DNA from: Metapseudomonas otitidis
Lineage (GTDB): Bacteria > Pseudomonadota > Gammaproteobacteria > Pseudomonadales > Pseudomonadaceae
DNA length: 64,000 nt
Direction of reading: 5' to 3'
Assembly: GCF_900111835.1 (NCBI RefSeq)
Contig: NZ_FOJP01000020.1
Location: 62,001-126,000, forward strand
Below are positions 38,280 to 47,085 of this stretch, one piece after another; the stretch's first letter is position 1, and every line of letters begins with the position of its first letter. The position numbers and the translations under genes were made by a program. The notes under the pieces were generated by a model. The model saw only the letters and a program-made list of their open reading frames with translations. It had not been told where the DNA came from and made no database searches.

Positions 38280-39362
38280 TCAAAGGCGAGCGCTGGGCGC
38301 GTAGGGGGTGGGGTCGACAATCGGCTCGCGCCCCAGCATGAGGTCCGCCAACAGTCGGCAGGAGGCCGGCGCCAGAACCAGCCCGTTGCGGTAGTGACCG
38401 CAGTTGAGCCAGAGTCCCTCGAACCCCGATACCGGCCCGATGAACGGGATGCCATCGGGCGAACCCGGCCGTAACCCCGCCCAGTGCCCGACGATGGGCT
38501 GTCTCGCCAGCGCAGGAATCAGCTCCTCCGCAGAAGCCTGGAGGCACTCCCGCGCCACGTCGGTAGGCGTCTTGTCGAAACCCTCATGCTCCAGGGTGCT
38601 GCCCACGAGGATGTGGCCATCCCGGCGCGGAATGGCATAGCGCCCCTTGGCCAGCACCATGCTGGGCAGGAAGCCCGGCTCGCACTTGTAGAGAATCATC
38701 TGCCCCTTCACCGGCTCGACCGGCAGCGAGAGGCCGAGCGTTGCGAGCAGCTCGCCGCTCCAGGCGCCTGCAGTAATCAAAATTTTATCTAGTTGTACGC
38801 TGCTCTCATCCGTTCTTAATACCCAGTGTTCACCTTTTGTGGCGATGTCTTTTATTGCACTATTCTCAAATAAAGAAACCCCTTTGCTTGATAAATATAC
38901 TTTCAATGATTGAGATAGTTTTGGGTTTCTAACATTAGAGATCAAAGGTGAGAAAAGTGCGTTGGAATAATGGCTGGAAAGTGCTGGGAGGCGCGCTCTT
39001 AGCTCTCCGCTGTTAATCAAAGAGGCCTTAAGTGATTGTGTTTCCGCCCAATGTATGGCTGATTGGATGTCATCAAGTTCAAGCCAATAAATTCCACATT
39101 GATAGACTTCAGGGTCAATGGTTGTAGTGTCTCGCAGATGAGTGGAAAGAGAGTTGTAAAATTCTTTTGACCAGTTCGATAGGTTGGTAATTGCATCTGG
39201 GTACCTCCAAGGGAATAGAGGAGATACGATACCTCCCCCTGCCCAAGACGACTCTTGGCCTATATTTCCTTTTTCAAAAATACTTACCTTTACTCCTTCT
39301 TTGGCTAAAAAATAGGCGCTTAGTAGTCCGATAACTCCGCCGCCAACAATACCAATATGCAT
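38280..39362 (-). CDS. thiO: Glycine oxidase ThiO (compositional mosaic)
   Basis: FAD enzyme that oxidises glycine to iminoglycine for the thiazole part of thiamine. The 360-residue protein has the N-terminal dinucleotide motif GIVGGGVIGLLSAYF, the DAAO-type core, and C-terminal GHYRNGLVLAPAS. The frame is intact. The first roughly 196 codons are AT-rich (38% GC in 38821-38880), while the last 165 codons are GC-rich (72% in 38281-38340). The switch near 38775 looks like a recombination joint with the adjoining AT-rich pilin block. Confidence 0.92.
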   Translation of the reverse strand: MHIGIVGGGVIGLLSAYFLAKEGVKVSIFEKGNIGQESSWAGGGIVSPLFPWRYPDAITNLSNWSKEFYNSLSTHLRDTTTIDPEVYQCGIYWLELDDIQSAIHWAETQSLKASLINSGELRARLPALSSHYSNALFSPLISNVRNPKLSQSLKVYLSSKGVSLFENSAIKDIATKGEHWVLRTDESSVQLDKILITAGAWSGELLATLGLSLPVEPVKGQMILYKCEPGFLPSMVLAKGRYAIPRRDGHILVGSTLEHEGFDKTPTDVARECLQASAEELIPALARQPIVGHWAGLRPGSPDGIPFIGPVSGFEGLWLNCGHYRNGLVLAPASCRLLADLMLGREPIVDPTPYAPSARL

Positions 39363-39470
39363 GTCTGCCTCGCTGGATTTCAGAGAATGCGATTGTGATT
39401 GAGGGAATTTTCGCACAGAGCAGCGCTGTTGTCCTTCGCTATATTGGATTTTTAAAAGCGGGGATTGGAG

Positions 39471-39962
39471 ATGAAGAGTAAGGGCTTTTCTCTGGTGGAG
39501 TTGATGGTTGTGGTCGCTTTGGTGGCATCGCTGGCTCTTTGTGGGACATTCGTTTTTGCGCGTTATATTGAGATGCAAATAGATGCTGTAGCGAATGATT
39601 ATCTAGGTGGGATTTGGTTTGCAAGGGAATTAGCGTTGGTGCATGGAGGGAGGTTCTGTTGGATTCAAAAGATAGGCACTGAGTGGCAGAAGTGGGAGGT
39701 GGTGGGAAAGAATGGAGTAGTTCTTATGACGAGTAGTAGGACAGGCAGCGTAGGTTACACTTTTAGGAGCACGCGCACCTTATCTGATGGTATTTGCTTT
39801 GATGCCTCCGGGGTGGCGTTGCTGCCCAATGGTGCTTTTCAGGCTGGCTCCATCTACCTATGCGACAGTAAAGGGAACGGTGTCAGGATCACGGTTAATC
39901 GCGGGGGGAGGATAAAGCGCTCCATGGGCGTGGTTGAGCAGTTGGGGTGCGCTAACCACTAG
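39471..39962 (+). CDS. fimT: Minor pilin FimT-like (GspH fold)
   Basis: A 163-residue prepilin. The short leader MKSKG is cut before FSLVELMVVVAL by PilD, and Glu5 of the mature protein is present. The GspH/FimT C-terminal domain has a Cys pair. It is the first gene of the AT-rich minor pilin operon, divergent from thiO. FimT in some bacteria binds DNA for natural transformation; in P. aeruginosa it is dispensable for pili. The name rests on position and class. A TTG two codons upstream is an unlikely alternative start. Confidence 0.85.
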   Translation: MKSKGFSLVELMVVVALVASLALCGTFVFARYIEMQIDAVANDYLGGIWFARELALVHGGRFCWIQKIGTEWQKWEVVGKNGVVLMTSSRTGSVGYTFRSTRTLSDGICFDASGVALLPNGAFQAGSIYLCDSKGNGVRITVNRGGRIKRSMGVVEQLGCANH

Positions 39963-40062
39963 TTCCGCCGGCCATCGCCCCAAATCTGCCACATATCGGC
40001 GACGCGTGGATGGTGGTGCTGGTAGGTGAGAGCATGTAAGTACGTAATAAAGAGATATGCCC

Positions 40063-40536
40063 ATGCAGCGCATAAAAAAAAATGGATTTACACTTGTTGA
40101 AATGCTCGTCGTAGTGACTTTGTTGGCAATTTTTGCCGCCTTGGCAATTCCTGGTTTTGGGGATTTCATGAGGAATAACCGACTGATGGCAGCCGCTGAC
40201 GAATTCCGAGCTATGGCTGAGTTTGCGCGTATGGAGGCGGCAACACGAGGTGGGCAAGTGACTTTGGCAATTGCAGGTGGCGAAGTTAGCGTGTCTCGTA
40301 ACGGTGTGGTAACTAAGAAGGCTGTTTTCCCAAGCAAGGTGACGGTTTCAAAAAATATTGGGTCTACTGTTTATTCGCTAAGTGGGGGTTCCAGTCAAGC
40401 AATGGCAGTAATCTTCTGTGAAGATAATGATCTGGCGAGTGCCTTCAAAGTTATGGTGGAGAAAAATGGAAGAGTTCGTATTGGAGCGAGAGGGAAGGAT
40501 GAGACTGGTCAGCCAATTGCTTCGTGCTCGCTGTGA
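40063..40536 (+). CDS. fimU: Minor pilin FimU (GspH fold)
   Basis: A 157-residue prepilin with leader MQRIKKNG cut before FTLVEMLVVVTLLAIFAALA. The globular part is a GspH-like beta domain with a C-terminal Cys pair. In P. aeruginosa FimU links the PilV-PilW-PilX-PilY1 tip complex to the major pilin. The second ATG (40063) has AAAGAG 8 nt upstream; the first (40057) is only 2 nt away from it. It overlaps the proposed pilV start. Confidence 0.88.
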   Translation: MQRIKKNGFTLVEMLVVVTLLAIFAALAIPGFGDFMRNNRLMAAADEFRAMAEFARMEAATRGGQVTLAIAGGEVSVSRNGVVTKKAVFPSKVTVSKNIGSTVYSLSGGSSQAMAVIFCEDNDLASAFKVMVEKNGRVRIGARGKDETGQPIASCSL

Positions 40537-41116
40537 TGCAGCTATGAAATCCGATGTTGGTTTCAGCCTCGTGGAGGTCCTGGTGGCATTAGTCGTCATC
40601 AGTGTTGGTGTTCTGGGGTTGGTTGCGCTTCAAGGTCGGACATTGCAGTACACCAACGAATCATCGCAGCGCTCTAACGCAGTTATGCTTGCTAATGATC
40701 TGATTGAATTGATGAGAAGCAATAGAGCTGCCTTGGTCGATTCTAACGGTTCTATTCGACCAGACTCTCCCTACTTTAAGTCAGGGGGGGCTGCATTTCC
40801 AAATAGTGTGGTCTCAGCTTGCGCCTCTTCTAGTGGATGCACTGCTACGGAAATGGCGCAGACACATTTAACCAATTGGGCTGCTCAGGTTAGGAATGCT
40901 CTGCCACTAGGAAATAATGCTGCAGATTTTCTAACTAACCAATTCATTATCTGTAGAACGCAGTCGCCTACTGCGGCGAATCCTTGTTCGAATTCGGGAT
41001 CTAATGTGCTGATTCAAATTTCGTGGCAGGGTAAGGAATCTTGTCCCACCGGAATGGCTTGTACGGCAATCGATGCGGGGCGCCGTGAATTTTATAGGGT
41101 GAGCTTTCAGCCATGA
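40499..41116 (+). CDS. pilV: Minor pilin PilV
   Basis: A minor pilin of the tip complex. The prepilin peptide ends at SDVG and the mature chain begins FSLVEVLVALVVISVGVLGL. A PilV-like N-terminal helix (LQGRTLQYTNESSQRSNA) and several Cys follow. The start at 40499 has GAGAGGG upstream and gives a 22-residue leader. An ATG at 40544 gives a more usual 7-residue leader but no ribosome-binding site, so the start is uncertain. It overlaps fimU at its 5' end and pilW by 4 bp. Confidence 0.88.
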   Translation: MRLVSQLLRARCDAAMKSDVGFSLVEVLVALVVISVGVLGLVALQGRTLQYTNESSQRSNAVMLANDLIELMRSNRAALVDSNGSIRPDSPYFKSGGAAFPNSVVSACASSSGCTATEMAQTHLTNWAAQVRNALPLGNNAADFLTNQFIICRTQSPTAANPCSNSGSNVLIQISWQGKESCPTGMACTAIDAGRREFYRVSFQP

Positions 41117-41859
41117 GGAATTTGATGAAATTTCATTCCCAGAAGGGCCTTTCTTTAGTCGAGCTCATGGTGGTTTTGGTTATTAGTGGTTTTTTGATAG
41201 TGGGTGTAACGCAAATATATTTTGCAAATAAGGTTAACTATATAGCTCAGCAGTCAGTTGGTGAGGTTCAGGATAACAGTAGATTTGCTGCTCGTGTTCT
41301 GGAACAGCAGTTTATGAAGGCTGGGTATAAGACGTTGCCTCAGGATAGCCGCGAAATGGCTTTTCCTTCTAGGGCTGCCCAAGGAGGGTGTCCAGCGTTT
41401 GCGGCTGGACAAGTTGTAGGCTTGCTTACGTCTGGCAAGGGAGTGTGTCTGCGTTATCAGCGCCGTGTTGCTGGAGAGTTGGATTGTCTGGGAGCGCCTA
41501 TCTCAACTAATGCCGCAATAGTTACGAAAATAGAACTGAACGGTGATGGTGATCTTCTTTGCAGCGCTCAAAGCGGTACGGCACAGGCTCTAGTTTCTGG
41601 AGTTTCAGATATTCAATTCACTTTTGGAGTGGATTTAAATTCAGATCGGGTTGCCGACTCCTTCGTTTCTTCTCCCTCTGCAGGAACAGTGGTTGCTGTT
41701 CGAGTAGCACTTCTCCAGAGAAGTGATAATTCGAGTGTTGCCTTGGAAAATCAGAAATATAATTTTCCCCTTTCCTCCGCTGTTGCTGTCACGGCACCTG
41801 ATGGAAGAATTTATAAATCTACGCAAAACACCTTTACTGTCCGGAGCTACGCCCAATGA
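41113..41859 (+). CDS. pilW: Minor pilin PilW
   Basis: A 248-residue minor pilin of the GspJ-like class. Leader MRNLMKFHSQKG is cut before LSLVELMVVLVISGFLIVGV. The body includes a Cys-containing loop and the DLNSDRVAD segment, which looks like a calcium-binding loop. It overlaps pilV by 4 bp and pilX by 4 bp, so the genes are translationally coupled. Confidence 0.9.
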   Translation: MRNLMKFHSQKGLSLVELMVVLVISGFLIVGVTQIYFANKVNYIAQQSVGEVQDNSRFAARVLEQQFMKAGYKTLPQDSREMAFPSRAAQGGCPAFAAGQVVGLLTSGKGVCLRYQRRVAGELDCLGAPISTNAAIVTKIELNGDGDLLCSAQSGTAQALVSGVSDIQFTFGVDLNSDRVADSFVSSPSAGTVVAVRVALLQRSDNSSVALENQKYNFPLSSAVAVTAPDGRIYKSTQNTFTVRSYAQ

Positions 41860-42428
41860 GTCATCGCCATTTTGGTAGCGCTCAGAGTGGTGCTGCACTA
41901 TTTATAAGCTTGATACTCTTGCTTGTCATTACGCTTTTAGCTGTTGCCGGCATGAGAGGCGCCGCATTAGATGAGCGCTTGGTCGGTAATCTCCGAGAGT
42001 TGCAGATTACGAGTCAGGCTGCAGAGTCTGCTCTGCGGGAAGGTGAATACCGCCTTGCGGTTAGTCCGTCTCCTCCTATTGTTTCGGGGGGGTGTGAAGT
42101 CTCCGTGAGTTTGTGCGTTTTGGATGGTGTCACTTCCAACCTCTACGCTCAAGATTGGGACTGGTGGAATCAAGATTCTCACTCCAAATCCTATGTGGGA
42201 TCGTCGGGTGTCAATAATAGTATATTTGGTGTTCAGAATCAGCCTCGATGGTTTTCTGCATTTATCGGTTTTGATCCCCAGAATTCTCAAGGCACAGTTG
42301 AAGTAACAGATGTTGATGAGCGTCGGCGAGGAGTGGGGCCCTATTATTACGAGGTGAATGCGGCTTCAAGAAGCGCATCTCAAAGAGTAATGTCTACACT
42401 CCAAAGTAAAATGGTTCAGCGCTTTTAA
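41856..42428 (+). CDS. pilX: Minor pilin PilX
   Basis: A 190-residue GspK-like minor pilin. The leader MSHRHFGSAQSG precedes AALFISLILLLVITLLAVAG. As in other PilX/GspK proteins the Glu5 of mature pilins is missing, which fits its place at the very tip. The conserved LDERLVGNLRELQITSQAAE helix is present. It overlaps pilW by 4 bp and is 8 bp from pilY1. Confidence 0.9.
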   Translation: MSHRHFGSAQSGAALFISLILLLVITLLAVAGMRGAALDERLVGNLRELQITSQAAESALREGEYRLAVSPSPPIVSGGCEVSVSLCVLDGVTSNLYAQDWDWWNQDSHSKSYVGSSGVNNSIFGVQNQPRWFSAFIGFDPQNSQGTVEVTDVDERRRGVGPYYYEVNAASRSASQRVMSTLQSKMVQRF

Positions 42429-42436
42429 GGTGGTTT

Positions 42437-45400
42437 ATGTCTACTGCGTTTATTTCTAAAGCGACGCTTTCTGGTGGCTGCTTGCTGGTGATCTTGCTTG
42501 CGGCTAACAATGTTCAAGCGGCAGCGCTAACTATTAGTCAGCAGCCTCTTTTCTTGAATGAATCGGTTGATCCAAATATTTTTGTTACGATCGACGACTC
42601 CGGTAGCATGGCATTTGCTTACGCGCCTGACGCAATATCGGCTAACAGGGATCGGGTTTATTTTAAATCCAGTGCATATAATCCCATGTACTACAACCCT
42701 TCTGTTGTATACAAAGTGCCTAAAAAGGTAACAGTGGTGAACGGTAATCTTCAGGTTTCCGACTACCCTGCTCCTTCTTTTACCGCAGCATGGCGTAATG
42801 GATTCACTCAGACTGGAAGCGTGAATTTGGCAAGCGCTTACAGGGTTACGGTTGACTATGGGCGGGGTCAGGATTTAGAAGTTGGGAACTACTCCGCTGC
42901 ATATTATTACAACTATGTTCCTTCTAGTTGTGCTAATCCATCTTTGACTAAAGAGTCGTGTTACCAGTTAGTTACGGTGGGTGCGGCTGAGCAGAGTAAT
43001 TTTGCAATATGGTATTCTTTTTATAGAACTCGTGCGCTGTCTACACAGTCTGCTGCTAGTTTGGCTTTTTATAGTCTGCCCGAAAGTGTTCGAGTCACTT
43101 GGCAGGTTCTCAATAATGGTAACTGTAATAATATTGGCTCAGGTTCATCTGCCGGTAATTGCTTTACAAATTACCTCCGACCTTTCTCGGGAAATCATAG
43201 GGCCAATTTCTATAGCTTTCTTGAGCGACTGACCGTCAATGGTGGAACCCCCTTGCGCTCTGCGTTACAACGAGCAGGGAGTTTTCTATCTAAGACAGGG
43301 GTCAACGGTCCTTATGCCGCTGTACCCGGCACCAGTTCTAGCCCGGAATACGCATGTCGGCCGACATATAATATCGTAATGACTGATGGTCTTTGGAACG
43401 GAGATACAATCAACATTGGCAACTATGATAATAACTCGAGGACGCTTCCTGATGGTACTAGTTATTCTGCTAGAGCACCCTACAAAGATGGAGCTAGCAA
43501 TACGTTAGCTGATTTGGCTTTCCAGTATTGGGCTAATGATGCTAGGCCAGATCTTGCTAACCGTTTGGCGCCGTATGCTCCTTTCAAAAATAGTGATGCT
43601 ACTACTCAATATTTTGATCCAAGAAATAACCCCGCCACTTGGCAGCACATGGTTACGTATACTCTCGGATTGGGATTGACTACAAGCCTCACAAATCCTC
43701 AGTGGGGTGGTTCTACCTTCACGGGTGACTACTCACAGTTATTGTCTGGTTTTAAAGCATGGCCTAATGCTGCCGATAACAGCTCCAACAACGTATATGA
43801 TCTGTGGCATGCAGCAATAAACGGTCGAGGAGAGTTTTTCAGCGTCGATAGCCCCGATGCGATGGCAGACGCGTTTTCCACGATTCTCAGCCGCATTGCT
43901 GACAGGGATACTTCGGCCGCCGCTGTATCGCTGGAGTCGGCTGTGACAACAGCAGGCAACGAAGCTTACTACGCCCGCTTTTCCAGTCAAAACTGGAGCG
44001 GTCAATTGATCAAGTATGAGGTTGTCAGTAATTCGCTCACGGGGGGCGTCACTTTGTCGCCAGCCTGGGATGCGCGTGACACGTTGAATGCCCAGTCGCC
44101 AGCATCACGCAATATCAAGTTCGCATCTGGCGGCCAGCTCCGTGATTTTCTTTGGAGCAACCTCAGTACTGCTCAACGGGCTCTGCTGCAGAAAGATGAA
44201 GACGGAAACTCTGAATCGAATAGTGCCAATGCCCAGCTTCGTGTGAGTTATATCAGGGGTGACAGATCCAACGAAGGAACAGCATCGGGTCGCTTCCGTG
44301 AACGCACTTCTGTACTGGGAGATATCATCTACTCAAGTCCTGCAATCGTGGCCAAGCCTGATAGCCTCCCCGCACTTATGGATCGTGCACGTGGTGTTGC
44401 TAGTGGTGCTGCTGGTGTTGAGTCGTACGCTGATTTTGCGAAAACTCAGAGAGCCAAGCGAATTTATGTTGGGGCCAATGACGGCATGCTCCATGGCTTT
44501 GATGAGAATGGGTCTGAGCGCTTTGCTTTCATACCTACGGCGGTTTTGGACAAGCTCTATGTTCTTTCCGGGCAAAACTATAAGGGAACCAAGCACCGTT
44601 TCTTTGTTGATGGGACTCCCGTGGTTTCGGATGTTCTGATTGAAAATAAATGGCGCACCGTGCTTATAGGGACCTTGCGTGGCGGTGGTCGTTCAGTCTT
44701 TGCGCTTGATGTTACTGAGCCGGGCAATGAGAAATTGCTCTGGGAGTTTAGTGATTCAGTTGATGGTGACTTGGGGTATACCTTTACTCGTCCGATTGTA
44801 ACCAAGCTTCATGATGGTAGCTGGGGGGTCGTGCTCTCTAATGGTTATAATAGTACTAATGATAAGGCGGCTCTGTTTATTCTTAATGTGGCTACAGGCG
44901 CTGTAATAAAGAAATTCGTACTGCCTACAGGCAACGTGGTGAATGGTCTTTCTTCGCCGCGCGTCGCTGATATAAACGGAGATTTGATTGCGGATTATGT
45001 CTATGCCGGTGATCTGCAAGGTAATCTCTGGCGTTTTGATCTTTTCTCGAGCGCGTTGTCCAGCCTCAATGTGATCGCAGCAGATGGGAGTATGACCAAT
45101 GGCTCATCGAGCGACTGGCGAATTGCATTCAATTCGACTCCGCTATTTACGGCGACTGTAGTGAATACTGCCAATCAAACGGTTCGCCAGCCAATTACTG
45201 CTGCTCCGACACTAATACGCCATCCCAGTGGGAAAGGTTTTGTTGTTACTTTCGGAACCGGGAAGTATGTGGAGAGCAGTGATGCTCAAGCCGATACCAG
45301 TAAGAATATGAGTCTGTATGGAATATGGGATACACAAACGGCACCTATCGGGACTGCTGTCGTTACTACGCCCTCGCTTTCAAGAACCAATTTGGTAGAG

Positions 45401-45937
45401 CAAACTATCTCGACTCGTAGTTCGGCAGCGTTTAACGATCTGAACTCCGGTTCAGGTCGGAGTCTTGAGTATCGAATCTTCAGCAGTAATCCGGTTCAAT
45501 GGTTTGTAAATGGCGATGCATCGCAGGGTATAAATAAATATGGATGGTTTATTGACCTAAAAGAGGCTGGTGTACGTAAGGGGGAGATGTTGACCACCGA
45601 TCTTACTGCGCGCGCGAGTGTACTTATTGCTACTACCACCATCCCCAATACCGACCCTTGCGAGGCAGGTATTGATCGATGGGTAAACGCTATTGACGGT
45701 GTGACCGGTGGAGCAACCAGATATAACGTTTTTGATTTGACAGGGAATAACTATGTGACTGCCGAGGATAGTTTTGGAGGGCAAGTTGTTTCCAGTATCC
45801 GAACTCCCGGTTACGGCTCACCGAGTGTGGTTGGTCAAGATGCTTACATAAACGAGCCTGACGGAATTAGACGCGAAAGACTGTCTTTTGGTGAGTTGAG
45901 TCGTGGGCGGCAGTCGTGGCGAGTGGTGGAGGAATAG
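42437..45937 (+). CDS. pilY1: Pilus tip adhesin and mechanosensor PilY1
   Basis: A 1166-residue secreted tip protein. A signal peptide ends near QAAA (residue 30). A von Willebrand A-like region begins with the MIDAS motif DDSGSMAF near residue 53. The C-terminal half is a modified beta-propeller with a calcium loop DINGDLIAD near residue 844, the site shown in P. aeruginosa to control pilus extension and retraction. The N-terminal region is the most variable part in the family. The frame is intact throughout its AT-rich sequence. Confidence 0.94.
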   Translation: MSTAFISKATLSGGCLLVILLAANNVQAAALTISQQPLFLNESVDPNIFVTIDDSGSMAFAYAPDAISANRDRVYFKSSAYNPMYYNPSVVYKVPKKVTVVNGNLQVSDYPAPSFTAAWRNGFTQTGSVNLASAYRVTVDYGRGQDLEVGNYSAAYYYNYVPSSCANPSLTKESCYQLVTVGAAEQSNFAIWYSFYRTRALSTQSAASLAFYSLPESVRVTWQVLNNGNCNNIGSGSSAGNCFTNYLRPFSGNHRANFYSFLERLTVNGGTPLRSALQRAGSFLSKTGVNGPYAAVPGTSSSPEYACRPTYNIVMTDGLWNGDTINIGNYDNNSRTLPDGTSYSARAPYKDGASNTLADLAFQYWANDARPDLANRLAPYAPFKNSDATTQYFDPRNNPATWQHMVTYTLGLGLTTSLTNPQWGGSTFTGDYSQLLSGFKAWPNAADNSSNNVYDLWHAAINGRGEFFSVDSPDAMADAFSTILSRIADRDTSAAAVSLESAVTTAGNEAYYARFSSQNWSGQLIKYEVVSNSLTGGVTLSPAWDARDTLNAQSPASRNIKFASGGQLRDFLWSNLSTAQRALLQKDEDGNSESNSANAQLRVSYIRGDRSNEGTASGRFRERTSVLGDIIYSSPAIVAKPDSLPALMDRARGVASGAAGVESYADFAKTQRAKRIYVGANDGMLHGFDENGSERFAFIPTAVLDKLYVLSGQNYKGTKHRFFVDGTPVVSDVLIENKWRTVLIGTLRGGGRSVFALDVTEPGNEKLLWEFSDSVDGDLGYTFTRPIVTKLHDGSWGVVLSNGYNSTNDKAALFILNVATGAVIKKFVLPTGNVVNGLSSPRVADINGDLIADYVYAGDLQGNLWRFDLFSSALSSLNVIAADGSMTNGSSSDWRIAFNSTPLFTATVVNTANQTVRQPITAAPTLIRHPSGKGFVVTFGTGKYVESSDAQADTSKNMSLYGIWDTQTAPIGTAVVTTPSLSRTNLVEQTISTRSSAAFNDLNSGSGRSLEYRIFSSNPVQWFVNGDASQGINKYGWFIDLKEAGVRKGEMLTTDLTARASVLIATTTIPNTDPCEAGIDRWVNAIDGVTGGATRYNVFDLTGNNYVTAEDSFGGQVVSSIRTPGYGSPSVVGQDAYINEPDGIRRERLSFGELSRGRQSWRVVEE

Positions 45938-45940
45938 CTA

Positions 45941-46273
45941 ATGAATGAAGTGCTTCGCTTTTTATTCGTCCTTGGTATTTTCATGGTTCCATGCAGCATT
46001 TTTGCAGCGGACTATGAGGATGGGGGCGTGGTTGAGTCTGTTGATTTGGCTCGTAATTCCGTTGTGATTGATGGCGTTGTTTATCATTTGGCGAATACGG
46101 TTAAGGAAAGTTCTATGCCTTCCGGTCCTCCAGCCATAATGATTTTAAAGAAAGGGATGTATGTTTTTTTCTATGGCAAAGATGCGTCAGCGAAGATGAT
46201 CGACTCCATCTCGGTTCATTCGAATGGTGTGGAACCGTCTTTAGGTGATGGGCGAGGTGCTGATGAGCATTAA
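45941..46273 (+). CDS. pilY2: PilY2-like small exported protein
   Basis: A 110-residue protein with a signal peptide (LRFLFVLGIFMVPCSIFAA). The rest is a small beta-rich domain (GGVVESVDLARNSVVIDGVVYHL). In P. aeruginosa pilY2 lies between pilY1 and pilE and has a minor role in pilus biogenesis. Identification is mainly positional. It starts 3 bp after pilY1 and its end overlaps pilE by 11 bp. Confidence 0.78.
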   Translation: MNEVLRFLFVLGIFMVPCSIFAADYEDGGVVESVDLARNSVVIDGVVYHLANTVKESSMPSGPPAIMILKKGMYVFFYGKDASAKMIDSISVHSNGVEPSLGDGRGADEH

Positions 46274-46682
46274 GGATAAGGGTTTTACTCTTGTAGAGCT
46301 GTTGATAGCGTTAGTGATTCTATCGATTCTGGCTGCTATTGCTATACCTAGCTACACCAGCTTCGTTCTACGAAGTAATCGTAGTGAGGGGCAGGCATAC
46401 CTGAATGATGTTGTTGCTAGACAAGAGCGCTTCTTCACTCAAAATAGCGTTTATATAGTCAAAACTTCCGATATATCAAATTTAGGGATTTCGGCACAAT
46501 CGAGAACAGGCCTTTATCAGCTTACGGTTTCGGAAGGGGGAAGCTCGGATGGTGGATACCTCTTAACCGCTACTGCGATCGGTAGTCAGGCAAGAGATGA
46601 TGACTGTAAAACGCTCACGCTAAATGCTGTTGGTGACAGAGGTTTCACTGGCACAGGCACTTTGAGCACCTGCTGGAAATAG
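46263..46682 (+). CDS. pilE: Minor pilin PilE
   Basis: A 139-residue minor pilin. Leader MSIKDKG is cut before FTLVELLIALVILSILAAIA, and Glu5 is present. The body matches PilE (YLNDVVARQERFFTQNSVY) with a C-terminal Cys pair (DDDCK...LSTCWK) forming the D-loop. It is the last gene of the AT-rich block; base composition rises within about 60 bp after its stop codon. No clear terminator follows. Confidence 0.9.
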   Translation: MSIKDKGFTLVELLIALVILSILAAIAIPSYTSFVLRSNRSEGQAYLNDVVARQERFFTQNSVYIVKTSDISNLGISAQSRTGLYQLTVSEGGSSDGGYLLTATAIGSQARDDDCKTLTLNAVGDRGFTGTGTLSTCWK

Positions 46683-46743
46683 GCTTCGTTCGGCAGGGAA
46701 ACGGGTGTATTGGCGATGTGGTGTCAGAGGGGGCAAAAGTGAG

Positions 46744-47076
46744 CTATATACACCCCAACACCACCTCCAACGCCCTGGCCTGATCCTCCGCCAGGTCGAT
46801 GATGTGGAACCCCGCCCAGGCGTGCTGGCCGTCTGCGCCGGGGCGGCTCCAGAGGCAGTCGGCGCCGAGGCGGACCTCGGTGATGCCGTCCACGGGCTCG
46901 GCGGGGACCAGGCGGCACTCCCAGACGGAATCGGTGGCCAGCGGCGCTTCGCTGAACAGCATGAAGCCATCCAGGGAGAGGTCCACCACGCGGCCCAGGC
47001 GGTTGCCGGAATGCAGGTCGTAGACCTCCACCTGGATGCCCGCGTTGTGGCGACTATGATGACGGCGGTCTTCCAT
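46744..47076 (-). CDS. PilZ domain protein
   Basis: A 110-residue single-domain protein that should bind cyclic di-GMP. It has the RxxxR motif (RRHHSRH, residues 4-10) and the D/NxSxxG motif (DLSLDG, near 32-37). The strong start has a GGAG-type site. It lies 9 bp downstream of the DUF1631 gene on the same strand and outside the AT-rich pilin block. The target is unknown; the nearby pilus operon is opposite in direction. Confidence 0.92.
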   Translation of the reverse strand: MEDRRHHSRHNAGIQVEVYDLHSGNRLGRVVDLSLDGFMLFSEAPLATDSVWECRLVPAEPVDGITEVRLGADCLWSRPGADGQHAWAGFHIIDLAEDQARALEVVLGCI

Positions 47077-47085
47077 GGTGGCTCC

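Noticed and set aside
38280-39362. thiO as a pseudogene because of its abrupt composition change
   Set aside because: The reading frame is intact and both halves carry the expected motifs.
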